Shown here in pieces: positions 15,913-23,760 of a DNA stretch of 46,524 bases; position 1 is the stretch's first letter; every line of letters starts with the position of its first letter. The notes below the pieces were generated by a model that did not search any database, was not told the DNA's origin, and saw only the letters and a program-made list of their open reading frames with translations. Origin of the DNA: Yinghuangia soli (lineage in GTDB: Bacteria; Actinomycetota; Actinomycetes; Streptomycetales; Streptomycetaceae); the NCBI RefSeq assembly GCF_021502675.1, contig NZ_JAKFHA010000014.1, positions 60,214 through 106,737 on the forward strand. Reading direction: 5' to 3'. The position numbers were made by a program, and so were the translations under genes.

Positions 15913-16343
15913 GCGCGTCCGTCCTTGTGATCGCGGTTTTTGTCGGAAGACATTCGCGCCACGTTCGTCGACCACGAGGGTCCCGCGGAGGCCAGGAAGG
16001 CTCGCCCCCAGAACCCTGGTGGACGGCGTCCGTACGCGCAGCTGATCCGCCTTGCAGATTAACCGGCACAGCGGCCCGCGCTGAACCGGGGGCTTGATCA
16101 CACCCCCGGACGTGTCGCGCCGCCGTTCCGGGACGGCCCCGCACCAGGCCGGGTACGTCCCGTTTCCACCCGATCCATGGTTGCGCACCCCGCACGCTCG
16201 CGCACGCTCCGCCCCAAAATGCGGCCGGGCGATGTGGCACAGGCCACGTCGCTCACCACCCGGGCGGCGCACTGTGAGGTCACCCGCCCGGGTCCTGTCC
16301 CCGTCCCGCCCCCGTCTCGCCCTTGTCCAAGAGCCGCCGGGCG
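15913..16343. other. Intergenic region upstream of sucC
   Basis: About 430 bp. It must contain the sucC promoter on the minus strand; TAATCT at 16056-16061 is a candidate -10 without a good -35. A 7-bp inverted repeat (16086-16092 and 16103-16109, arms CCGGGGG) surrounds TTGATCACA. The 10-bp hairpin at 16258-16293 is listed separately. No gene seen. Confidence 0.4.
16258..16293 (-). terminator. Hairpin downstream of the VWA gene
   Basis: Perfect 10-bp arms (ACCCGGGCGG at 16258-16267, complement at 16284-16293), 16-nt loop, about 50 bp past the VWA stop on its strand. A probable terminator of the AAA-DUF5682-VWA operon. Confidence 0.5.
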
Positions 16344-17582
16344 CTACTCCGGGACCGGGATCGGCAGCCCCTGGATCGCCGCGGCCATCACCTCGGGGAA
16401 CAGGTCGGGAGTGCAGGCGAAGGCCGGGCTGCCCAGCGCGGCCAGGGCCGCGGCGTTCTGGTGGTCGTACGCCGGGGCGCCCTCGTCGGACAGCGCGAGC
16501 AGCGTCACGACCTGCACGCCGGACCGCTGCATGGCGGCCACCCGGCGCAGCATCTCCTGCCGTACGCCGCCCTCGTACAGGTCGCTGACCAGCACGACCA
16601 CGGTGTCCGCGGGCCGCGTGATCAGCGACTGGCAGTACGCCAGCGCCCGGTTGATGTCGGTGCCGCCGCCCAATTGAGTGCCGAACAGCACGTCGACCGG
16701 GTCGCTCAGCCGGTCGGTCAGGTCGGCGACCGCGGTGTCGAAGACCACGAGCGAGGTGTCGAGCGTGCGCATCGAGGCCAGCACCGCGCCGAACACCGAC
16801 GCGTACACCACCGAGGCGGCCATCGAGCCGGACTGGTCGATGCACAGCACGACGTCCTTCTGCACGCCGTGCCGCTGCCGCCCGTAGCCGACCAGGCGCT
16901 CGGGCACGACCGTGCGGAACTCGGCCTGGTAGTGCTTGAGGTTGGCGCGGATCGTGGCGTTCCAGTCGATGTCGCGGTGCCGCGGCCGGTGCACGCGCGA
17001 CGTGCGGTCCAGGGCGCCCTGCACAAGGCTGCGGGTGCGCTGCGCGATGCGGCGCTCCAGGTCCTCGACCACGCGGCGGACCACGGACCGCGCGACGTCC
17101 TTGGTGGCCTCCGGCATGAGCCGGTTGAGGGACAGCAGGGTGCCGACGAGGTGCACGTCCGGCTCGACCGCGGCGAGCATCTCGGGTTCGAGGAGCAGCC
17201 GGGTCAGGTCCAGGCGCTCGATGGCGTCCTGCTGCAGGATCTGCACGACGCCGCTGGGGAAGTACTCGCGGATGTCGCCGAGCCAGCGCGCCACCGAGGG
17301 TGCGGACGCCCCGAGGCCCGCGCTGCGCTGCCCGCTCCCGCCGCTGCCGCGCCCCTCGCTCGGCGCCGGGCGGTACAGCGCGGCCAGCGCCTCGTCCATG
17401 CGGCGGTCCTGCCCGGCCAGGGCGCAGCCGGTGCCGTCGGCGTCGCCGCCGAGGACCAGGCGCCAGCGGCGCAGCCGCTCGCCGTCGGGGAGGGCGGCCG
17501 GTCCGGCGGGCGATTCGGCGGCGGGGTGGGCTGCGGGTCCGGTGGCGAGGTCGGTGGCGGGGTCAGGGCCGAGGCTGCTCAC
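16344..17582 (-). CDS. VWA domain protein of a YehL/MoxR-type module (YehP-like)
   Basis: A 412-aa cytoplasmic protein. Residues 30-235 are helical ([62 protein letters not shown]). The VWA domain starts around 242 ([30 protein letters not shown]), with a complete MIDAS DxSxS at D249, S251, S253, GGTDINRAL as the Thr motif, and [12 protein letters not shown]. MoxR AAA+ ATPases typically work with MIDAS proteins of this kind, like chelatase D/I pairs. The GTG has a strong GGGAGGA ribosome-binding site and overlaps the TGA of DUF5682 (GTGA), so expression is coupled. Confidence 0.9.
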   Translation of the reverse strand: MSSLGPDPATDLATGPAAHPAAESPAGPAALPDGERLRRWRLVLGGDADGTGCALAGQDRRMDEALAALYRPAPSEGRGSGGSGQRSAGLGASAPSVARWLGDIREYFPSGVVQILQQDAIERLDLTRLLLEPEMLAAVEPDVHLVGTLLSLNRLMPEATKDVARSVVRRVVEDLERRIAQRTRSLVQGALDRTSRVHRPRHRDIDWNATIRANLKHYQAEFRTVVPERLVGYGRQRHGVQKDVVLCIDQSGSMAASVVYASVFGAVLASMRTLDTSLVVFDTAVADLTDRLSDPVDVLFGTQLGGGTDINRALAYCQSLITRPADTVVVLVSDLYEGGVRQEMLRRVAAMQRSGVQVVTLLALSDEGAPAYDHQNAAALAALGSPAFACTPDLFPEVMAAAIQGLPIPVPE

Positions 17583-19996
17583 GGTCGTCCTCCCGGCTTT
17601 TCCGCGGCGGCGCCCGGCGCCGGACCGCCCAACAGGAACGCCACCAGCGGCAGCGCGGCATCGGCGCGTCCGAGGTCGAACGGCGCCGCACCGCGGCCGG
17701 ACCGCCCGGCCGCCGCGCCGCGCGCCGGGCTGCGCAGCCGCTCGCCCAGCGTGCGCCGCTCCGGGGCGGCGAAGCCGGAGAAGGTACGCCGCAGCAAAGG
17801 CAGCACGTCGGTGAAGTCCTCCGCGGGGATCTGCGCGACCCACGCATCGACCAGTCCGAGCAGGACGTCGTCGTGGACGAGCAGCAGCCCGCCGCCCGAC
17901 AAGAACCCCTCGATCCAGGCGGCCGCGTCCCGGTACGGCGTCCCGCGGGACAGTGCCCGGGACATGCGCGGGCCGGCGTCTTCCGCAGTGAGCCGCCCGC
18001 TGTCCAGGAGCAGCCGGACGGCCCGGCCGGTGAGCAGGCCGGGCAGGTCGGCCCGGTCGGCGAGGCGCAGCAGGGCGGCGAACCAGTACGCGCGCAGATC
18101 GTCGGGGCTGCCTTCGCCCGATGCCAACAACCCGGTGCAGTCGTGGACTTCGTCGAGGTGCCGGAGCATCTCGCGGGCCCCGTCCGCGTCCAGGCCGGCG
18201 CACGCCGGGACCAGCCCGATGCAGATGCGGAGCAGCAGCCCGTCCACGACCGCGGCCAGGGCCGCGGTGTCGGTGCCGCGCACGTCGCCGTAGCGCAGCG
18301 CGCGGACGAGCGCGGGCAGCGCCTCGGCGAGCCCGGCGACGTCGGAGTCGAGCGCCGCGCGGTCCTCCAGGACCTGCATCACGGTCGGCAGCGCGTCGGG
18401 CAGATCGGCCCGCAGGCAGCATTCGGCGACCTCGGTCACCTCGGCCAGCGACTCGGCGCGCAAGGCCAGTTCGGCGGCCCGGTTGGTGGCCGCGGACAGC
18501 ACCGTGGTGCCCCACACCCCGGCCTCGGCGACCCGGATGGCCAGCTCGGGCTGCCAGGTCAGCGACCACGCCTCGCGGAACGTGCCGGTGCCGCGCCGCG
18601 CCCGGGACGGCACGCCCCAGGGCACGTCGAGGAGTTCGAGGCGGGTGAGCAGGCGGCTCTTCTCGGCGTGCGAGGGCTTGCGCAGGTCGAGTTCGAGTTC
18701 GCGGGTGGCCGCCTCGGGGTGCAGCTTCAGGGTCTTCTGCAGCCGGGCGAGGTCGCGCTGCAGCGGCACCGCGGGCACGCTGCCGGGCACCGTGCCGATG
18801 CGGTCGCCGACCACGATGTCGTCGTGGACGAGGGCGAGCGGGCCGTCCTCGCCGTCGCACATGACCGCGCGGACGGCTTCCAGGGTCTCGTCGAGGCCGG
18901 GCAGCGGCCGGTCGCGCAGCGCGGCGAGCGCCTCGGCATGCCGGACCGCCTCGATGACGTGCGCGGGCGACACCGGCCGCCCGGCGGCCCGGAAGAGGTC
19001 GGCGATGCGCACGAACCAGTGCGGCAGCATGCCCGCGGCGTCGTGGCCGGCGAACAGGTGGTGGTACCAGCCGGGCGAGGCGACGCCCGCGCCGTAGCCG
19101 GAGGAGTGCGCCAGGCGCCGGTACGTCCACGGCACCCACGTCGTCTCGACCTTCACGCGCGGCAGCACCCCGCCGCGCCCGAAGGCCGCGAACGGCGCCA
19201 GTACGGCCCGGTCTTCGGCGGCCGGCCGGACCGCGGCGAGCGCCGGCACGTGCCAGGCCCCGCAGACCACGGCGACGTTCCGGAACCCTTGCCGGTACGC
19301 GGTGCCCACCGCCAGCCGCATGTGCGCCTCGCGGGCCGCCTCCAGGTCGGGGAACACGCTTGGCGGCGCGGCGGCTTCGTCGAGGGCGGGCGAGGCCGCC
19401 GCACCGCCGCCCGCGCCCTCGCGCAGCGCGGTCATGGCCTCGGCGAGCAGCGCGAAGAGCGTGGTCGGGTCGCGGTGGTCGGCGCGGTGCTCGACGGCGT
19501 CCTCCCACCACCGCTCGGGGTCGTCGTGCCCGGCGACGCGGGCGAGCATGGCGATCGGGTCGGTGCGGACCGCGGGGCCGGTGTCGTCCGGGGTCTCCGC
19601 CGGATCCGGTCCGCCGCCCGGCCGCGGGACGGACAGCGCCGCCCGGGCCCGGTCCAGCGCGAACGAGCAGGCGGCCGGCAGGTCGATGAAGCGCACCGGG
19701 ACGCCCCGGTCCAGCGCGTACCGGACCGCGACCCACTCGGGGCTGAACTCGGCGTACGGCCAGAACCCGGCCTGCGCCGGGTCGTCCACCGCGTGCACCA
19801 GCAGGGCGACCGGCGGCTGCATCTCCGGGTCGGCGGCGTACGACAGCAGCAGGTCGGCTTCGGGCGGCCCTTCGACCAGCACGATGTCCGGGGCGAGTGC
19901 GTCGAGCGCGGCGCCGACCGCGCGCGCCGAGCCCGGTCCGTGGTGCCGGACGCCCAGCAGGTGCGGCACCGGCCGGGCGCGCCCGGCGGCGGGCAT
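17579..19996 (-). CDS. DUF5682 family protein (YehM-like), possible TIKI/EreA/ChaN-superfamily hydrolase
   Basis: An 805-aa cytoplasmic protein. The N-terminal 260 residues hold GVRHHGPGS (15-23), VLVEGPPE (E42), REAHM (222-226) and GAWH (246-249). This order of GxxHG, Glu, RxxxM and GxxH motifs is reminiscent of the TraB/TIKI/EreA/ChaN superfamily of putative metal-dependent hydrolases. The remaining 540 residues are helical, repeat-like and of unknown function. The ATG shares one base with the AAA gene's TGA (TGATG), and the 3' end overlaps the VWA start, placing it centrally in the ATPase-DUF5682-VWA operon. The family name is from recognition of overall sequence; catalytic function is inference. 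Confidence 0.85.
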   Translation of the reverse strand: MPAAGRARPVPHLLGVRHHGPGSARAVGAALDALAPDIVLVEGPPEADLLLSYAADPEMQPPVALLVHAVDDPAQAGFWPYAEFSPEWVAVRYALDRGVPVRFIDLPAACSFALDRARAALSVPRPGGGPDPAETPDDTGPAVRTDPIAMLARVAGHDDPERWWEDAVEHRADHRDPTTLFALLAEAMTALREGAGGGAAASPALDEAAAPPSVFPDLEAAREAHMRLAVGTAYRQGFRNVAVVCGAWHVPALAAVRPAAEDRAVLAPFAAFGRGGVLPRVKVETTWVPWTYRRLAHSSGYGAGVASPGWYHHLFAGHDAAGMLPHWFVRIADLFRAAGRPVSPAHVIEAVRHAEALAALRDRPLPGLDETLEAVRAVMCDGEDGPLALVHDDIVVGDRIGTVPGSVPAVPLQRDLARLQKTLKLHPEAATRELELDLRKPSHAEKSRLLTRLELLDVPWGVPSRARRGTGTFREAWSLTWQPELAIRVAEAGVWGTTVLSAATNRAAELALRAESLAEVTEVAECCLRADLPDALPTVMQVLEDRAALDSDVAGLAEALPALVRALRYGDVRGTDTAALAAVVDGLLLRICIGLVPACAGLDADGAREMLRHLDEVHDCTGLLASGEGSPDDLRAYWFAALLRLADRADLPGLLTGRAVRLLLDSGRLTAEDAGPRMSRALSRGTPYRDAAAWIEGFLSGGGLLLVHDDVLLGLVDAWVAQIPAEDFTDVLPLLRRTFSGFAAPERRTLGERLRSPARGAAAGRSGRGAAPFDLGRADAALPLVAFLLGGPAPGAAAEKPGGRP

Positions 19997-21102
19997 CAGG
20001 CGGCACCCGCCTCGCGGCACGCCCGGTAGAAGTCCTGCCATCCCTCGCGCCCGCGGACCACGGTCTCCAGGTACTCCTGCCACACGACGCCGTCCGCGGC
20101 CGGGTCCTTGACCACCGCGCCGAGGATGCCGGCCGCGGTGTCCGCGGGGCGCAGCACGCCGTCCCCGAAGTGCGCGGCGAGCGCGAGGCCGCCGGTGACC
20201 ACCGAGATCGCCTCGGCGGTGGACAGGGTCCCGGACGGCGACTTCAGCTTGGTGCGGCCGTCCTCGGTCAGCCCGCTGCGCAGCTCGCGGAACACCGTGA
20301 CCACGCGTCGCAGTTCGGCCTCGGCGGCGTCGATCTTCGGGAGCTGCAGCGAGCTGCCGAGCTGCTCGACGCGGCGGGTGACGATGTCCACCTCGGCGTC
20401 CGCGGTGGCCGGCAGCGGCAGGACGACGGTGTTGAAGCGGCGGCGCAGCGCACTGGACAGGTCGTTGACGCCGCGGTCCCGGTCGTTCGCGGTGGCGATC
20501 AGGTTGAACCCGCGCACCGCCTGGATCTCGTCGGCCAGTTCGGGCACCGGGAGGGTCTTCTCGGACAGGATCGTGATGAGGCTGTCCTGCACGTCGGCGG
20601 GGATGCGGGTGAGCTCCTCGACGCGTGCGATGCGGCCTTCGGCCATCGCGCGCATGACCGGACCGGCGACGAGGGCCTCGCGGCTCGGCCCGTGGGCGAG
20701 CAGCTGCGCGTAGTTCCAGCCGTACCGGATGGCCTCCTCGGGAGTGCCCGAGGTGCCCTGCACGAGCAGCGTCGAATCGCCGCAGATCGCCGCCGCGAGG
20801 TGCTCGGACACCCACGTCTTCGCGGTCCCCGGCACGCCGAGCAGCAGCAGGGCCCGGTCGGTGACCAGGGTGGTGACCGCGACCTCGACGATGCGGCGCG
20901 GGCCGACGTACTTCGGGCTGATCACGGTGCCGTCCGGCAGTGTCCCGCCGAGCAGGTACGTGGCCACCGCCCACGGCGACAGCTTCCACTGCGGCGGACG
21001 CGGCCGGTCGTCGGCCCCGCCCAGCGCGGCGAGCTCGGCCGCGAACGCATCCTCGGCATGCGGCCGCAGCGCGGCATCGGAAGGGGAAGCGGGAAAGGTC
21101 AC
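19996..21102 (-). CDS. MoxR-family AAA+ ATPase (YehL subfamily)
   Basis: A 368-aa ATPase. Walker A is GVPGTAKT (89-96); the Walker B region is degenerate (ARVEELTR, 159-166); sensor 1 is LIATANDRDRG (N206); the arginine-finger segment is SSALRRRFN (217-224). A C-terminal helical lid contains SGTLSTAEAISVVTGG. MoxR ATPases form hexamers that remodel or activate partner proteins together with MIDAS/VWA partners, here encoded two genes downstream. The GTG at 21100-21102 (VTFPASPSD) is preferred over an ATG 30 codons upstream that lacks a spaced ribosome-binding site. It is divergent from the reductase gene. Confidence 0.92.
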   Translation of the reverse strand: MTFPASPSDAALRPHAEDAFAAELAALGGADDRPRPPQWKLSPWAVATYLLGGTLPDGTVISPKYVGPRRIVEVAVTTLVTDRALLLLGVPGTAKTWVSEHLAAAICGDSTLLVQGTSGTPEEAIRYGWNYAQLLAHGPSREALVAGPVMRAMAEGRIARVEELTRIPADVQDSLITILSEKTLPVPELADEIQAVRGFNLIATANDRDRGVNDLSSALRRRFNTVVLPLPATADAEVDIVTRRVEQLGSSLQLPKIDAAEAELRRVVTVFRELRSGLTEDGRTKLKSPSGTLSTAEAISVVTGGLALAAHFGDGVLRPADTAAGILGAVVKDPAADGVVWQEYLETVVRGREGWQDFYRACREAGAA

Positions 21103-21309
21103 GAACAGCCCCCGGAGTCGACGTGATGGCACGGGTCGGCCGGGCGGACCGCCCACCCCCGCACCCCCAAGAATGCCGGTCCGCTCCGACATCCCCGCAG
21201 CCCGGGCCGGATCCCCGGCGAAGTCAACGCCGCCTCAGCCCCCTCTTAAATGGCCCCTAAGGACTCCGCCGGACACGCCTTTTCCGCAGGTCGGCGCGAC
21301 TTCCGCGGC

Positions 21310-21322
21310 TAGCGTCGCAGGC
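21310..21322 (+). promoter_or_regulatory. Candidate leaderless promoter of the reductase gene
   Basis: TAGCGT (21310-21315), a TANNNT-type -10, ends 7 nt before the ATG at 21323, so transcription would begin at or next to the start codon. No ribosome-binding sequence precedes the ATG. Leaderless mRNAs are common in actinobacteria. The -35 is not clear. Confidence 0.45.
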
Positions 21323-22645
21323 ATGCCAGGCGACCCTCCTCCCCGCGTCCCGCCCGAGGCCCTCCGCCTCGGAATGCTGTTCGGCGGCGGGGCCGTCGTG
21401 GGGCTCTGGGCGGTGCAGGCGAACGCCTCCGCCGATGCGGACGTGCTTCTGGCGACCGCCGCCCACCTGGCCGGGCTGCTTGCCGGGTACGGGATCCTCG
21501 TCCTGCTGCTCCTGATGGCCCGCGTCCCGGCCGTCGAACACGGCGTGGGCGCCGACCGCTTGGCGCGCTGGCACGCGCGGGGCGGGCGGTTCGTCGTCGG
21601 GGGCGTCGCGGCGCATGCGCTGCTTGCCTGGGGGGCGTACCTCGCGCACACCGGCCGCGGACCGCTCGGCGGTGCCGCGGACTTGCTCGGCTATCCGGCG
21701 CTCGCCGCCGCAACCGCGGGCACCGTGCTGCTCCTCGCGGCGGGCGCGGTCTCGGCGCGTGCCGTGCGTGCCCGGGTCAGCCACGAGACGTGGCGCGGCG
21801 TGCACTTGCTGACGTACGCAGGCGCGGCGGCGGCGTTCTTCCACCAGCCCGCCGGGCCGGACCTCGCCGGCATCCCGGTGCTGGCGTGGCTGTGGTCGCT
21901 GCTGCACGCCCAGGTCGCGGTACTGCTCCTCTGGTACCGGGCCGCGGTCCCGCTGCGCGCGGCGCTGCGGCACCGGATCCGGGTGGTCGACGTCCGGTCG
22001 GAAAGCCCGGACACGGTCTCGGTGGTGATGCGCGGACGCGCACTCGCCGCACTGCAGGCCGAGCCCGGGCAGTTCTTCCGGTGGCGGTTCCTGACCCGGC
22101 GGCTGTGGCGTACCGCGCTGCCGTTCTCGCTGTCGGCACCGCCGGTCGGCGACACACTGCGCATCACGGTGAAGGTGGTCGGCGGCCACACGCGGCGCGT
22201 CAAGCGGCTGCGGCCGGGCGTGCGGGTCGCAGCGGCCGGGCCGTTCGGGGCGATGACGGCGCGGGTGCGGACGCGCCGCAAGGTGCTGCTGATCGCGGGC
22301 GGCGCGGGCATCACGCCGCTGCGGGCGCTCTTCGAGACGCTGCCGGGCGGGCCCGGCGATCTGACGCTGCTTTACCGGGCGCGCACCAGCGACCAGTTGC
22401 TCCTGCACGCGGAGTTGGAGCAGATCGCCGCCGGGCGGCAGTGCCGGCTGCACTATCTGCTGGGTTCCTCGCGCGGCCCGGACGATCCGCTGACCGCGGC
22501 GAACCTGCGCCGGTTGGTCCCGGACATCGCCGAGCACGACGTCTACCTGTGCGGGTCGCCCGGCATGGCCGATGCGGCCTCCCGGGCCTTGCGCCGCGCC
22601 GGCGTACCGCCCGACCGGGTGCACGCCGAAGTCTTCGCCTTCTGA
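21323..22645 (+). CDS. Ferric reductase-like transmembrane oxidoreductase (heme/FAD/NAD)
   Basis: A 440-aa membrane flavocytochrome. Six hydrophobic segments fill residues 15-210, with histidines placed for heme binding (ATAAHLAGLLAGYG; WHARGGRFVVGGVAAHALLAWGAYLAH; HETWRGVHLLTYAGAAAAFFHQ). From about residue 215 follows a ferredoxin-reductase module: FAD-binding PFSLSAPP, then the NAD(P)H-binding GGAGITPLRAL, and LCGSPGMADAASRALRRAGVPPDRVHAEVFAF at the C-terminus. It should move electrons from NAD(P)H through FAD and heme across the membrane to an extracytoplasmic acceptor. Streptomyces homologues are often followed by an FMN-binding lipoprotein; here only a 47-aa gene follows. Confidence 0.9.
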   Translation: MPGDPPPRVPPEALRLGMLFGGGAVVGLWAVQANASADADVLLATAAHLAGLLAGYGILVLLLLMARVPAVEHGVGADRLARWHARGGRFVVGGVAAHALLAWGAYLAHTGRGPLGGAADLLGYPALAAATAGTVLLLAAGAVSARAVRARVSHETWRGVHLLTYAGAAAAFFHQPAGPDLAGIPVLAWLWSLLHAQVAVLLLWYRAAVPLRAALRHRIRVVDVRSESPDTVSVVMRGRALAALQAEPGQFFRWRFLTRRLWRTALPFSLSAPPVGDTLRITVKVVGGHTRRVKRLRPGVRVAAAGPFGAMTARVRTRRKVLLIAGGAGITPLRALFETLPGGPGDLTLLYRARTSDQLLLHAELEQIAAGRQCRLHYLLGSSRGPDDPLTAANLRRLVPDIAEHDVYLCGSPGMADAASRALRRAGVPPDRVHAEVFAF

Positions 22646-22668
22646 TGCCTGCCCCGAGGAGATACCCC

Positions 22669-22812
22669 GTGCCCACCCGCTTCCGCCGCGCCGTCACCGC
22701 CGCCGCGCTCGTCTGCGCGGCCTTCGGCACCGTCGCCGTCCTCGGCGTCGCCACGCCGAAAGCGCCCGAGGCGCCGGACAGGCCGGCGACCTCGGGCGCG
22801 GACGCGCGCTGA
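22669..22812 (+). CDS. 47-aa single-helix exported peptide
   Basis: VPTRFRRAVTAAALVCAAFGTVAVLGVATPKAPEAPDRPATSGADAR has a basic N-terminus, one hydrophobic helix (residues 9-28) and a short Pro/Ala tail. It looks like a membrane-anchored or secreted micro-protein. The GTG has an excellent GAGGAG ribosome-binding site 8 nt upstream and starts 23 bp after the reductase stop, so co-translation is likely. It could be the N-terminal remnant of an FMN-binding partner protein commonly found in this position, or a small subunit in its own right. Confidence 0.65.
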   Translation: MPTRFRRAVTAAALVCAAFGTVAVLGVATPKAPEAPDRPATSGADAR

Positions 22813-22872
22813 ACGGGGAATCAGCACGCGGGCTCGGGGTGGGGCGGGGTGCCCGCGCGCAGGTTCAGCGCG
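22805..22872. terminator. Nested inverted repeats between convergent genes
   Basis: Outer 10-bp arms (CGCGCTGAAC at 22805-22814, complement 22863-22872) enclose inner 7-bp arms (CGCGGGC at 22827-22833, complement 22851-22857). The structure spans the tails of the convergent 47-aa peptide gene and membrane-protein gene. Likely a bidirectional terminator. Confidence 0.5.
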
Positions 22873-23569
22873 TGACCGTGCTCTTCCCGAACGCGAGTCC
22901 GGAGAAGACGACGATCATCCAGATCGGCGCGGTGAGCGCCGACAGCCCCGGCACCGGGCTGATCAGGAACCAGCCGACGGGTGCGGCGACCGTCACCACG
23001 CTGACCCAGCCGATCCAGCGCGAGACGGTGCGCTCGCGCAAGGCCATCCAGCACACGCCGCCGGCCGCCACCAGCACACCGAACCAGCCGATGAAGCCGC
23101 CGAAGTCGTTCAGGACGTAGTAGACGTAGCGGCCCTGCTGGTCGAAGGCGCCGAACTCGTCGCCGCCCTCGCCGTAGATGGACATGGCGCCCTTCCAGCC
23201 GTAGCCGAGGATCAGCGCGCCCGCGGCCGCGGTCAGCCCGGTGCTCACCACCCCGGCCGCGGTACTGCCCGGCACCCGCGGCTCCACCCGGCGCCGCCAT
23301 GCCGCCGAGGTGACCAGCAGCAGGGCGACCGTGGCGAAACCGGTCAGGAAGCCCAGCCTGGCGGCCATCACGCTGACGTCGTCGACGCGGTCGATGGTCA
23401 TGTTGTCGACCTCGCCGCCCGACATCCCGGCCCGCACGTCGAAACCGACGGTCGCCACCACGCCCAGCAGGCCTGCCGCGACACCGACCAGCGGCCACAG
23501 TGTGCGGCGCGCCGGGACCTCCCCCGTCCCGGCGCGCCCACCGACCGGGTCCTGTTCCGTATACGTCAT
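22865..23569 (-). CDS. Six-TM membrane protein of unknown function
   Basis: A 234-aa integral membrane protein with hydrophobic segments at about 25-45 (LWPLVGVAAGLLGVVATVGFD), 67-88, 105-125, 150-172, 180-200 and 205-228. A conserved-looking extracytoplasmic loop (RAGMSGGEVDNMTIDRVDDVSVMAARLG) follows TM1, and an acidic/aromatic loop (MSIYGEGGDEFGAFDQQGRYVYYVLNDFGG) precedes TM4. The ATG has GGGGGGAG 9 nt upstream. Divergent from the histidine-kinase gene. I do not recognise a characterised family. Confidence 0.75.
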   Translation of the reverse strand: MTYTEQDPVGGRAGTGEVPARRTLWPLVGVAAGLLGVVATVGFDVRAGMSGGEVDNMTIDRVDDVSVMAARLGFLTGFATVALLLVTSAAWRRRVEPRVPGSTAAGVVSTGLTAAAGALILGYGWKGAMSIYGEGGDEFGAFDQQGRYVYYVLNDFGGFIGWFGVLVAAGGVCWMALRERTVSRWIGWVSVVTVAAPVGWFLISPVPGLSALTAPIWMIVVFSGLAFGKSTVTR

Positions 23570-23760
23570 GTGGATTTCTCCCCCCACACATGTCCGCCGC
23601 CCAGCGAAACCGCCCCCCAGCGGCGCGTATTCGGACCCAGTGCCCGGTGCGGCTGACCGCAAGATTCGCCGGGGACGTGTCCCGGGCACCAGGGACATGC
23701 GCACCGTCCGTCCGGGATTCCCCCGAGGCCGGGTGCCCGGCGCGGGCGGCCTGCGGCAGC

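Noticed and set aside
17300-20029. 900-codon plus-strand open frame opposite the VWA and DUF5682 genes
   Set aside because: No recognisable domain; the opposite strand has clear VWA and module genes with ribosome-binding sites and start-stop overlaps.
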